Source of the DNA: DASUAS01 sp963841415
Lineage (GTDB): Bacteria; Actinomycetota; Acidimicrobiia; IMCC26256; DASPTH01
Length of the DNA: 64,000 bases
Direction of reading: 5' to 3'
Assembly (NCBI GenBank): GCA_963841415.1
Contig: CAWJCN010000001.1
Location: 1,766,550-1,830,549 of the forward strand
Part shown: positions 34,314 to 42,280 of the stretch, piece by piece
How the letters are laid out: each line of letters opens with the position of its first letter
How positions within the stretch are numbered: the stretch's first letter is position 1
The notes under the pieces: model-generated
Seen by the model: only the letters and a program-made list of their open reading frames with translations
Database searches by the model: none
Told to the model about the DNA's origin: nothing
Position numbers and translations under genes: made by a program

Positions 34314-35434
34314 GACACCGGCGCCGATGGGACGTGCGGGAAGAGCTCCTGGAACGCGCCCTTGGTGATCCGCTCGCGGGCGGACGGGTCGACGTCGTCG
34401 AACAGCTCGTGCAGCGTCTTCTGCGTGTGCCCGAACGTGCCTTCGAGGTGCGGGTAGTCACTCCCCCAGCACACGTTGCGCCACCCCATGGCCGTCATCG
34501 CGCCAACGGCCGACCGGTCGTGTTGGAACGATGCGTACACGTTCTCGTAGAGGTACTCGCTCGGCAGGCGACTCAGCTGCGGTCGCACCTGGGACGAGTG
34601 CTGGCGGTAGGCCTCGTCGAGCCGGTCGGCGACGAACGGCCCCCACGTCGCACCGCCCTCCGACACGATCACCTTGAGGGTCGGGTGTCGGTCGAAGACA
34701 CCGGCGGCGATCATCTTGGTCACCGCCCGCTGGCCGCCGTAGGTCGTCTCCATGTAGTTGATGAGCGCGCCGCCCGGACCGCGGACGTACGCACCGGGGA
34801 AGCCCGACGCGTCGTGCGGTTCCGTGCCGATGTGGAACGCGCCGACGAGCCCGGTGTCGTCGAGGGCGGCCCAGAGCGGCTCCCACGATTCGGCGTTCCA
34901 GTCGTCGCCACCGAGCGCCGGCGCCACCGAGAGGAAGCCCGCGTGGTAGCCGAGCCCCGCCGCACGCTCGACCTCGGCCACCGCGGTGTCGACGGTCAGC
35001 AGCGGGATGGTCGCGGTGCACACGTAGCGCGGCGAGAAGCGCTGGTACTCGATCGCCCAGTCGTTGATCACCCGTGCGCCGGCCGCCATGAGCTCCGGAT
35101 CCTGGATCGACGACATCCAGATGCCGATCGACGGGAACACGAGCTCGGCCCAGATCCCTTCGTCGTCGAGGTCGCGCAACCGCAGCTGCTTGTCGTTGGC
35201 GCCCGGCGCGCGCTCCTGCACGGTGCGCCCCTGCTCATCGGTCAGGCCGAGCACCTTGGGCATGCGGCGACGGAACTCCCGGCCGTCGACGTGGATCGTC
35301 TCCCACTTGCCGTCGTCGTCCTTGACGCTGCGGGGCATCCGCTCCGCCAACGCGGCCGGCAGGCCCTCGGTGAAGAGGTCGTCGGGCTCGACGAGGTGGG
35401 AGTCTCCGGAGTTCGCCCAGATCTTGTCGTCCAT
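34310..35434 (-). CDS. Amidohydrolase-2 family protein
   Basis: A 374-residue TIM-barrel amidohydrolase of the Amidohydro_2 group (decarboxylase/hydrolase). The metal site begins at SGDSHLVEPDDL, the conserved GSDYPHLEGTF with its terminal aspartate is near residue 330, and VSEGGATWGP lies near 265. Members include nonoxidative decarboxylases and lactone hydrolases. The ATG at 35434 is 8 bp after a TAGCGT -10 box, so the transcript could start almost at the ATG. A paralog lies at 54959; both sit behind cluster operators. Confidence 0.82.
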   Translation of the reverse strand: MDDKIWANSGDSHLVEPDDLFTEGLPAALAERMPRSVKDDDGKWETIHVDGREFRRRMPKVLGLTDEQGRTVQERAPGANDKQLRLRDLDDEGIWAELVFPSIGIWMSSIQDPELMAAGARVINDWAIEYQRFSPRYVCTATIPLLTVDTAVAEVERAAGLGYHAGFLSVAPALGGDDWNAESWEPLWAALDDTGLVGAFHIGTEPHDASGFPGAYVRGPGGALINYMETTYGGQRAVTKMIAAGVFDRHPTLKVIVSEGGATWGPFVADRLDEAYRQHSSQVRPQLSRLPSEYLYENVYASFQHDRSAVGAMTAMGWRNVCWGSDYPHLEGTFGHTQKTLHELFDDVDPSARERITKGAFQELFPHVPSAPVS

Positions 35435-35463
35435 GGCCACCACGCTACGGCCGCTCGGGCATA

Positions 35464-35484
35464 AATGCAAGTACAGCTTTCAAA
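35464..35484 (-). promoter_or_regulatory. Operator type A and promoter of the amidohydrolase-SDR operon
   Basis: The arms AATGCAAGT and GCTTTCAAA resemble the palindrome at 31893 (TGCAAG and CTTNCAA conserved). On the minus strand the half-site gives the -35-like TTGCAT (35470-35465), with TAGCGT as -10 at 35447-35442, spacing 17 bp. The start of transcription would be at or just before the ATG at 35434. It lies 12 bp upstream of the CoA-transferase stop. Confidence 0.65.
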
Positions 35485-35496
35485 TACCGGCAACCG

Positions 35497-37926
35497 TCAG
35501 GCGACGATCTGGCGTGCTCGCAAGTCGGCGATGGCGACGTCGTCGTAGCCGAGCTCACGGAGCACGGCATCGGTGGCCGACCCCGCGAGCACACCCGGCT
35601 TCGCCTGCGTCGCCGAGCGCGAGAAGCGGACCAACGGCGCCAGGCGGAGGTGCTCGTCGAACGTCGGGTGGACGACCTCCGTCACCCACCCGCTCGCCTT
35701 GCCGACCTCGTCGCTCTGGAGGATCTCCTCGACCGTTGCCGTCGAGACGGCGACGCAGGCGACCCCCGCCGCGAGCAGCTCGCGCTCCCAGTCGTCCCGG
35801 TTCCCCTTGGCGAACACCGCGGTGAGGACGTCGACCAGCTCGCGGTCGTGCACGCGACGGGCTCCGGCCGTCTCGAAGCGATCGTCGCCGGCAAGACCGG
35901 CGCGATCACCGAGGGTGCAAACGAGGTGCTGCCACTCGCGCTCCTGTGGCGCGGCGAGGAACACCCAGCCGTCGGCGGCGTCGTAGATGCGGTAGAGCGC
36001 GTGCAGGCCTCGGAGCTCGGCATCAGGCTGCGGTCGGCCCTCGTCGCGCTCGCGGTCGACGACGAAGTCCGCCATCGCGCCCGCCACCGTCGTGAGCATC
36101 GAAGTGACGATCGACTGGCCACCGGCGCCGCGGTCGCGCGCGACGAGGCCGAGCATGAGCGCGTCGCTGACGCCGACCGCGGCGAGCCCGTCCGGTTGCG
36201 CCTGGGTGACCGTTCCCGCCGGCTGGAGATGGCGCGCGTGCGTGCGGATCTCTTCGATCGTGAGGTCGGGATGCTCGGGAACCCCGCTCCCCACCGCCGC
36301 ACGGACCACCCCTCCGGCCGCCGCAATGCTCGGCGCGAACGCAGGGCGATGACCGCACGGACCGCCGTCGCCATATCCGGGGGCGTGGAGGTACACGAGG
36401 TCGGGATTGCGGGCGTGCATCGCCGATGCGTCGAGCCCGTGACGCGCCGCGGCGCCGGCCCGCCAACCTTGGAGCACCGCGTCGGCGCGCTCGGCGATGC
36501 GCAGCACGATCTCCACCCCTTCCGCAGTCGTCGTGTCGACGCAGATGCTCTCCTTGCCCTGCATGACCTTGGCCCCCGCGGCTTCCGGGAAGCCCACCAT
36601 CATCCGGATCGGGTCGCCCGCGAACGACTCGACCTTGATGACGCGCGCGCCGAGGTCGGTGAGCAAGGTCGTCGCGTACGGCGCGGCGTAGAGCACCGCG
36701 AGCTCGAGGATCGTGACCCCCTCGAGCGGCAGCCCTTGGGGCACCGCGCCGTCCCGTTCCATGGGCGGACGCGCGTCCCAGTCGACGTCGTCGGCGTCGG
36801 TTCCGCCGACCGCGGGTGCCGGCCGGTCGGTGACCGCCGGTGTGCGCTGCATGCGCGCGAGTGCACCGGGCATGCGCACGCGCCCGTGCTCGGGATCGTC
36901 GAGGTCGACCGCGAACTCGTCGTGCACCAGCTGGGGGTGGTCGAGCACCTCGGGGCCGGCCCGGAACAGCTCGGCATAGACGTTCGGATCGGCGTCGAAC
37001 ACCTCCTGCCACTCGGCGAAGGTCCGCCGACGCGCCGCCTCGAGCATCATCGTCCAGAACTCGAGGCGCTGCTCCGGGCGATCGAGCGCGGGCAAACCGG
37101 GCCAGTCCGGATGGCCGGACGCCCAGTCGAGGCCGAGCGCCTCGAGCTGCGCGGCGAAGAGATGGGGAGCGACCTGAGCGAACTGGAGCCAACGACCGTC
37201 CGCGGTCAGCGCGATGAGGAGCATGAACGTCATCGGGCTGGCGGGGATCCCGTCGTCGTCGAAGACGTCGGCGCCGGGGTAGGCGTCGGGGAACCGCTCG
37301 TTGACGAGGCGCACGAACCAGTTCCAAGGGTCGAGCGCGGCGAAGCCCTGCACCAGGTTCGCCTCGACGTGCTGGCCGAGCCCGCTGCGCTCCCGTTCGT
37401 GCAAGGCGGCGAGGATGCCCTGCAGCGCCAGTGCCGACGCGGGGAACGAGCACCAGGGCACGGCGACGAACGGTGGATGGGGCGCGTCGTGCATCCGGTG
37501 GAACAGCTCGAAGCCGCCGAGCTTGGCCATGACCACGCCCTCGTAGCCGGGCACCTGCGCGAGCGGCCCGTCGCGGCCGAAGCCGGTGATCGACGCGTAC
37601 ACCAGAGCCGGGTTGCGCGCCGCGAGCTGCTCGTAGCCGAGGCCCAGCCGCTCGGCGACCCCCGGACGGAACGTCTCGATGACGACATCGGCGTCGTCGG
37701 CCAACCGACGCACGGTGTCGACGCCATCCGGTCGGGTGAGATCGGCGACGATGCTGCGCTTGCCGCGCGCGAGGTACGGGAACGCGGCCGCCTCTCTCAG
37801 CACTGCTCCCCCGGGCGGCTCGACCCACACCACGTCGGCACCGAAGTCGGCGAGCACCTGGCTCACCTGGGCGCCGAGCCGGGTGGGCGACAGGTCGATC
37901 ACCCGAAGACCGTCGAGCGCGTTCAC
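35497..37926 (-). CDS. Double-domain CaiB/BaiF family III CoA-transferase
   Basis: An 809-residue protein made of two family III CoA-transferase domains in tandem. The first (residues ~1-385) begins NALDGLRVIDLSPTRLGAQV and contains DLTRPDG and ETFRPGVAERLGLGYEQL. The second (~400-809) begins EGVTILELAVLYAAPYATTL and contains CVDTTTAEG. Single-domain family members are ~400 residues. These enzymes move CoA between acyl groups; an isomerase role (as in racemases) is also known. The catalytic aspartates (at the family position near residue 170 of each domain) were not identified with certainty. The start is GTG 37926 after GGGGGAC. Confidence 0.85.
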   Translation of the reverse strand: MNALDGLRVIDLSPTRLGAQVSQVLADFGADVVWVEPPGGAVLREAAAFPYLARGKRSIVADLTRPDGVDTVRRLADDADVVIETFRPGVAERLGLGYEQLAARNPALVYASITGFGRDGPLAQVPGYEGVVMAKLGGFELFHRMHDAPHPPFVAVPWCSFPASALALQGILAALHERERSGLGQHVEANLVQGFAALDPWNWFVRLVNERFPDAYPGADVFDDDGIPASPMTFMLLIALTADGRWLQFAQVAPHLFAAQLEALGLDWASGHPDWPGLPALDRPEQRLEFWTMMLEAARRRTFAEWQEVFDADPNVYAELFRAGPEVLDHPQLVHDEFAVDLDDPEHGRVRMPGALARMQRTPAVTDRPAPAVGGTDADDVDWDARPPMERDGAVPQGLPLEGVTILELAVLYAAPYATTLLTDLGARVIKVESFAGDPIRMMVGFPEAAGAKVMQGKESICVDTTTAEGVEIVLRIAERADAVLQGWRAGAAARHGLDASAMHARNPDLVYLHAPGYGDGGPCGHRPAFAPSIAAAGGVVRAAVGSGVPEHPDLTIEEIRTHARHLQPAGTVTQAQPDGLAAVGVSDALMLGLVARDRGAGGQSIVTSMLTTVAGAMADFVVDRERDEGRPQPDAELRGLHALYRIYDAADGWVFLAAPQEREWQHLVCTLGDRAGLAGDDRFETAGARRVHDRELVDVLTAVFAKGNRDDWERELLAAGVACVAVSTATVEEILQSDEVGKASGWVTEVVHPTFDEHLRLAPLVRFSRSATQAKPGVLAGSATDAVLRELGYDDVAIADLRARQIVA

Positions 37927-37983
37927 AGCTGTCCCCCATGTGCCGACGTGCCGCGCGCTCACCGTAGAGCGCGGTGCGCGCAT

Positions 37984-38004
37984 TATGCAAGCACGACGCT
38001 CAAA
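37984..38004 (-). promoter_or_regulatory. Operator type A and promoter of the CoA-transferase
   Basis: The arms TATGCAAGC and CGCTCAAA are a weaker match to the type A palindrome, with TGCAAG and CAAA conserved. On the minus strand TTGCAT (37990-37985) acts as -35, and TACGGT (37966-37961) as -10, spacing 18 bp. The site starts immediately downstream of the TetR stop at 38005, so it separates tetR from its co-directed neighbour. Confidence 0.55.
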
Positions 38005-38631
38005 CTATGCGATAAGACCGAGTGCCGGCCAGCAGAACTTCCGCACGTGCGCGCGCGCGGCCTCGAGCGTCCATTCACGCGCGAGCACACGCTCACCGAC
38101 GATGTCCACGATGGCCAGCACGCTCCGGGCGTCGACGTACGGATCCGATGAGTGGAGCGTTCCGTCGTCTGCACCTCGCGCGAGCGCGTCGGCGAGGGGT
38201 TCGGCGTGCAGGTCGAGCATGCGTTCCATCGCATCGCCGTAGCCCACTGCGCCGCGCGCGGCCTCCGAGGTCATCAGCCGCACGCGCGCGACGCGACGCG
38301 GGCTCGAGAACAGGTCGAGGTACTCGTCGAGCCAGGCCTCGACCGCACGCGGAGCTGATGGCGCAGCTGCCGCCGCGTCGCGAAGACGCACCGCGACGAC
38401 CTCGGCTTCGCGATCGAACATGGCGATCAGGAGCGCGTCCTTGGTCGCGAAGTGCCGATAGAAGGCACGCGTCGACACCCCCGCGACCTCGAGCACCTCG
38501 GCGAGCGACGCTTCGGCGAACCCGTTGCGCCGCATCACCTTCATGCCCGCGTCGAGCAGCAACTTCCGCTCGGTGCCCTCGTCGAAGCGTCGCGGTCGAC
38601 CCACGGGCCGGGCGCTCGAGCTCTCCTCCAT
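38005..38631 (-). CDS. TetR-family transcriptional regulator
   Basis: A 208-residue TetR protein: N-terminal HTH (ASLAEVLEVAGVSTRAFYRH, residues ~41-60) followed by FATKDALL, then a helical ligand-binding domain. TetR proteins of catabolic clusters usually respond to acyl-CoA intermediates. It is the regulator closest to the type A operators at 37984, 35464 and 31893 and may control them. The 110 bp upstream (38632-38741) carry no operator of either family. Confidence 0.88.
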   Translation of the reverse strand: MEESSSARPVGRPRRFDEGTERKLLLDAGMKVMRRNGFAEASLAEVLEVAGVSTRAFYRHFATKDALLIAMFDREAEVVAVRLRDAAAAAPSAPRAVEAWLDEYLDLFSSPRRVARVRLMTSEAARGAVGYGDAMERMLDLHAEPLADALARGADDGTLHSSDPYVDARSVLAIVDIVGERVLAREWTLEAARAHVRKFCWPALGLIA

Positions 38632-38741
38632 CGTGCGCCACGGTATCGCTGCGCCGGTGGTGCACAGGACGATCGTCGAAGAGCTTCCGCCGATGCCTTC
38701 CCAGAAGGCAGCCAAGGTCGGCGCGAGGCTTGCCTCGATGC

Positions 38742-39965
38742 TCACGTGGACGGTGGTTCCCTCGGGAGTCCCAGGATGCTCTCGGACAGGATGTTGCGTT
38801 GCACCTGCGACGTGCCCGCGTAGACGGTGCCGCTCGCGGCGTTGAGCATCCACACGTCCTCCCAGGACGCGGTCGAGTTGGGTGCGCCGGGATCGTCGGT
38901 GCGGTACGCGCGCGGGGGCACGTGACCCTCCGGCACCAGACCGGCCGGACCCATGATCGCCATCGCGAGATCGGCCGCGACCTTGTGGTACTCGCTCCAG
39001 TAGAGCTTGGAGATCGACGCCGCGGGACCGAGATCGCCGTCGCGGAGGTACTGCGTGAGGATGCGCAGTCCGAGCAGCCGCATGATCTCGACGCGCTCGA
39101 AGCACCACGCGAGTCGGTCGCGCACGCAGGGATCGTCGAGGCGTCCGTGGTCGCGCGCCAGTGCGACGAGTCGGTCGTACTCGTGGCGGAACATGATCGG
39201 GTTCAACGCGGCTTCCTCGCCGCGCTCGTGACCGAGCAGCGACGTCGCGACCGCCCACCCGCCGTGCACGGGCCCGACGACGTGGTCGGCCGGGACGCGC
39301 ACAGCGTCGAAGAACACCTCGTTGAACTCGCTCCCGCCGGTGAGCATGCGGATCGGGCGCACCTCGATGCCGGGCGTGTCCATCGGACACAGCAGGAACG
39401 TGATGCCCCGGTGCTTGGGGACGGTCGGATCGGTGCGCGCCAACACGAAGATCCAGTTCGCCTGCGTGGCGAACGACGTCCAGATCTTCTGGCCGTCGAT
39501 CACCCACGAGTCGCCGTCGAGCACGGCACGGGTCGAGAGGCTGGCGAGGTCCGAGCCCGCGTTCGGCTCGGAGAACCCCTGGCACCACACGTCGTCGCCG
39601 GACAGGATCCGAGGCAGGAAGCGGCGCTTCTGCTCCTCGGTGCCCCACCTCAGCAGCGTGTTGCCGACCATCTTGACGCTCACCGTGTCGCTGGCGGGAC
39701 CGAGCGGCACCATGGCCCTCGCGCACTCCTCGACCAGCACGACCTGCTCGAGCTTGGTCCGGCCGCCGCCGCCGTACTCGGCCGGCCACGCGAGCCCGAG
39801 CAGGCCGTGCTCGTGGAGCGTGCGCCGCCAGCGGGCGACGAACGCGGCCGCCTGCTCGGCCGGGAGCGCGCCGATGCCGGGCCAGTCGTCGGGCAGTTGC
39901 TCGCCGAGGAACGCCCGCACCTCGGCGCGGAACGCCTCGGCCTCGGGGCTCGCGCGGAGGTCCAC
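38742..39965 (-). CDS. Acyl-CoA dehydrogenase (full-length)
   Basis: A 407-residue FAD acyl-CoA dehydrogenase. N-terminal helical domain (VDLRASPEAEAFRAEVRAFL), then the FAD/substrate block WCQGFSEPNAGSDLASL near 135 and WVIDGQKIWTS near 160, then the C-terminal helical domain ending with AGTSQVQRNILSESILGLP. It introduces the alpha-beta double bond in acyl-CoA. The GTG at 39965 lies at the predicted transcription start of a promoter in the operator at 39986; an in-frame TTG at 39983 is an alternative. It is divergent from the enoyl-CoA hydratase gene. Confidence 0.9.
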   Translation of the reverse strand: MDLRASPEAEAFRAEVRAFLGEQLPDDWPGIGALPAEQAAAFVARWRRTLHEHGLLGLAWPAEYGGGGRTKLEQVVLVEECARAMVPLGPASDTVSVKMVGNTLLRWGTEEQKRRFLPRILSGDDVWCQGFSEPNAGSDLASLSTRAVLDGDSWVIDGQKIWTSFATQANWIFVLARTDPTVPKHRGITFLLCPMDTPGIEVRPIRMLTGGSEFNEVFFDAVRVPADHVVGPVHGGWAVATSLLGHERGEEAALNPIMFRHEYDRLVALARDHGRLDDPCVRDRLAWCFERVEIMRLLGLRILTQYLRDGDLGPAASISKLYWSEYHKVAADLAMAIMGPAGLVPEGHVPPRAYRTDDPGAPNSTASWEDVWMLNAASGTVYAGTSQVQRNILSESILGLPREPPST

Positions 39966-39985
39966 CGGGCGCAGGCTACCCAATG

Positions 39986-40005
39986 AGTTGACGTAAGTGT
40001 CAAGT
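39986..40005. promoter_or_regulatory. Operator type B (ACTTGAC-N6-GTCAAGT), ACAD/ECH divergent gap
   Basis: AGTTGAC-N6-GTCAAGT has one mismatch to the palindrome consensus. It lies between divergent genes. On the minus strand TTGACA (40003-39998) and TAGCCT (39978-39973) give a -35/-10 pair with 19-bp spacing. On the plus strand a TTGACG lies at 39988, with no convincing -10 box. Other copies are at 46204, 50674, 54872 and 56235. Confidence 0.7.
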
Positions 40006-40052
40006 TTCGATCAAGCTGGACGGGTCGCCTCGTCCTCGAGAGGAAGCCTCCC

Positions 40053-40817
40053 ATGTACGAAGTCTCCGAGCACCTCATCGTCGAGGTCGACGGGCCGATC
40101 CGCATCCTCACGATGAACAACCCCGAAATGCGGAACGCGTTCATCGATCCGCTGCACCAGGACATGCGCAACATCTGGTACCAGATCTCGCGCGACCGCG
40201 ACGCACGCGCGGTCGTGTTGACCGGTGCCGGATCGGCGTTCTGCGCGGGCGGGAACGTGCCCGGCTTCATCCGCGACTACGACGACCCCGAACACCGACG
40301 CCAGTCCCTGCGCGACGCGCAGCGTCTGGTCGACGAGATGCTGCGCTTCCACCTTCCCGTGATCGCGGCGGTGAACGGGCCCGCGGTGGGACTGGGCGCG
40401 AGCGTGGCCGTCACCTGCGACATCGTGTTCATCGCCGAGAGCACGTACATCGCCGACACCCACGTGAACATCGGTCTGACCGCCGGCGACGGTGGAGCGG
40501 CCACGTGGCCGTTGCTCATCGGCATGCTGCGCGCCAAGGAGTACCTGCTCACCGGCGAACGCATCCCGGCCGCGCTCGCGGTCGAGTTCGGCCTCGCCAA
40601 CCGCGTCGTCGCCGACGACGCGCTCATGAGCGAAGCGGTCGCGCTCGCCCACAAGCTCGCCGATCTCCCCCCGCAGTCGCTTCAGGAGACGAAGCGGGCC
40701 CTGAACGTGCACCTCCAGCAGGCGGTAGCGTCAGTGCTTCCGTTCGCGCTGTCAGCGGAAGCCGAATCGTTCGCCACGCCCGAGATCAAGGCCACCATCG
40801 ACAGGTTCTCGAAGTAG
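40053..40817 (+). CDS. Enoyl-CoA hydratase/isomerase
   Basis: A 254-residue crotonase-family protein. The oxyanion-hole blocks are GSAFCAGGNVPGF near residue 60 and VNGPAVGLGASVAVTCDI near 105. Of the two catalytic glutamates of classical hydratases, the second region reads NIGLTAGDGGAATWP, where the usual P-E is replaced by T-A, so isomerase or another crotonase activity should be considered. It forms an operon with the TetR gene 4 bp downstream. Confidence 0.86.
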   Translation: MYEVSEHLIVEVDGPIRILTMNNPEMRNAFIDPLHQDMRNIWYQISRDRDARAVVLTGAGSAFCAGGNVPGFIRDYDDPEHRRQSLRDAQRLVDEMLRFHLPVIAAVNGPAVGLGASVAVTCDIVFIAESTYIADTHVNIGLTAGDGGAATWPLLIGMLRAKEYLLTGERIPAALAVEFGLANRVVADDALMSEAVALAHKLADLPPQSLQETKRALNVHLQQAVASVLPFALSAEAESFATPEIKATIDRFSK

Positions 40818-40821
40818 ACCC

Positions 40822-41550
40822 ATGGCAGGCACCGACGACTTCAAGCTGAAGGGTGAGTTCCGCAGCCCCGCGAAGACCATGGGCCCGCGGGCGCTGCGAA
40901 CGTCGGGGTTGATCAAGCAGCACGCCCGCGAGGTGTTCCTGGCCAAGGGGTACTACGGCACGAGCGTCGAGGAGATCGCCGAGTCGGCGGGCGTGTCGCG
41001 CGCCTCCTTCTACACCTACTTCCCCTCCAAGCGCGATCTGCTGTACTCGCTCGGCAAGGACACGTACAAGGCGATGGCGGCCACGCTCGACGAGATGCGC
41101 GCGCTCGAAGCCACCTGGACCACCGACGACGTGTACGAGGTCATCACGACCTACGTGCGCTTCCTCGAGGAGCACGGCGCCTTCATGCTGGTCTGGAGCC
41201 AGGCGACCTACGGCGACGAGGCGCTGGCCAAGGCCGGCACGCGCACCCGCTTGGTGAACGCGCGCCGGTTCGGCGAGTTCATCCAGCGCGTCTCGGGCGA
41301 GACCGTCGATCCCGCGGAGGAGCCCGCGCGCTTCGGGCTCGCCATCCTCGTGATGATCGACCGCTACTGGTCGTACTGGCGGGTGAACGGCTTCCCGTTC
41401 TCGGAGGACCAGGTGGTGGAGACGCTCGGCGACATCCTGGCCGCCTTCATCGCCGCGCGGTCGACGCGCACGGTCACGTCCACGTCCACTCGGGCTCGCG
41501 CTTCTCGAGGTACGCGCGTCGCGCCTCGGCGGAGTCGTGATAGCGCGTGA
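40822..41550 (+). CDS. TetR-family transcriptional regulator
   Basis: A 242-residue TetR protein. The HTH is in TSVEEIAESAGVSRASFYTY (residues ~50-69) with FPSKRDLLYSLG. It is cotranscribed with an enoyl-CoA hydratase behind the type B operator at 39986, so it is the natural candidate for binding that operator family. The last ~30 residues (TSTSTRARASRGTRVAPRRS...) overlap the 3' end of the convergent ECH gene by 77 bp and look like read-through, so the real domain probably ends near FIAARSTRTV. Confidence 0.86.
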   Translation: MAGTDDFKLKGEFRSPAKTMGPRALRTSGLIKQHAREVFLAKGYYGTSVEEIAESAGVSRASFYTYFPSKRDLLYSLGKDTYKAMAATLDEMRALEATWTTDDVYEVITTYVRFLEEHGAFMLVWSQATYGDEALAKAGTRTRLVNARRFGEFIQRVSGETVDPAEEPARFGLAILVMIDRYWSYWRVNGFPFSEDQVVETLGDILAAFIAARSTRTVTSTSTRARASRGTRVAPRRSRDSA

Positions 41551-42280
41551 GCCTCCCGGTGTAGTCCTGCTCCAACCGGTAGCCGTCCTTGAGCCCGAGG
41601 TCTTCGACCCGGTTCAGCGACTCCTTGGCCAACCGCAGACCGATCGGGCTCTTCGCGGCAATGACCTGCGCGAGCGAACGAGCCGCGTTCATCAGCTCGT
41701 CGGGCGCGACGACTTCTTCGATCGCGCCGAGGCGGTAGAACTCGTGCGGCCCCACGAACTCGCCGGTGTAGAACATCTTGCGGGTCTTGTAGGGGCCGAC
41801 CATGCGCTGCAGGTGCCGTCCCCCGCCGAGGACTCCCGCGTTGATCTCCGGCAGCGCGAACCGCGCGCGCTCCGACGCGATGATCACGTCACAACACGCG
41901 ACGAGCGCCAAGCCGGCACCGACCGCGGCACCGTTGATGGCGCCGATCACCGGGAGCGGGCAGTCGCTCAGCGCCCAGAAGCAGTCGCGCACGATGCTGC
42001 CGGGATCGAGCAGGTCGACGATGCTGTCGCCGTCGCCCTCTTCGCGCCCGTGTCTCCGTGCCGAGTCGTGCAGGTCGACACCACCGCAGAACGCGCGCTC
42101 GCCGGGGGCGGTGAAGATCGCGACGTGCGCGTCGGTGCCGTGGCGCACCTCTGTGAACGCACGCTCGATCTCGCGGAACGCCTGCGTGTTGAGGGCGTTC
42201 ACCGGCGGGCGGTCGAAGGTCACGGTCGCGATCCGGTCCTCGATCTCGACGGTCACGTACTCCATCGCCGCAGTGTCCAT
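41474..42280 (-). CDS. Enoyl-CoA hydratase/isomerase
   Basis: A 268-residue crotonase-family protein. Its signature blocks are RAFCGGVDLHDSA near residue 63, INGAAVGAGLALVACCD near 115, and LPEINAGVLGGGRHL near 143, where the glutamate position is conserved. Initiation is at ATG 42280, overlapping the thiolase stop by one base, or at ATG 42265. It ends the operon of ligase, fused HMGS-like/DUF35 protein, thiolase and hydratase, i.e. a complete beta-oxidation-like set. Confidence 0.88.
   Translation of the reverse strand: MDTAAMEYVTVEIEDRIATVTFDRPPVNALNTQAFREIERAFTEVRHGTDAHVAIFTAPGERAFCGGVDLHDSARRHGREEGDGDSIVDLLDPGSIVRDCFWALSDCPLPVIGAINGAAVGAGLALVACCDVIIASERARFALPEINAGVLGGGRHLQRMVGPYKTRKMFYTGEFVGPHEFYRLGAIEEVVAPDELMNAARSLAQVIAAKSPIGLRLAKESLNRVEDLGLKDGYRLEQDYTGRLTRYHDSAEARRAYLEKREPEWTWT

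Noticed and set aside
31893..38004. KstR2 binding sites
   Set aside because: The half-site resembles CAAG/CTTG but the spacer is 5 rather than 2 bp, so the family was kept separate and the identity left open.
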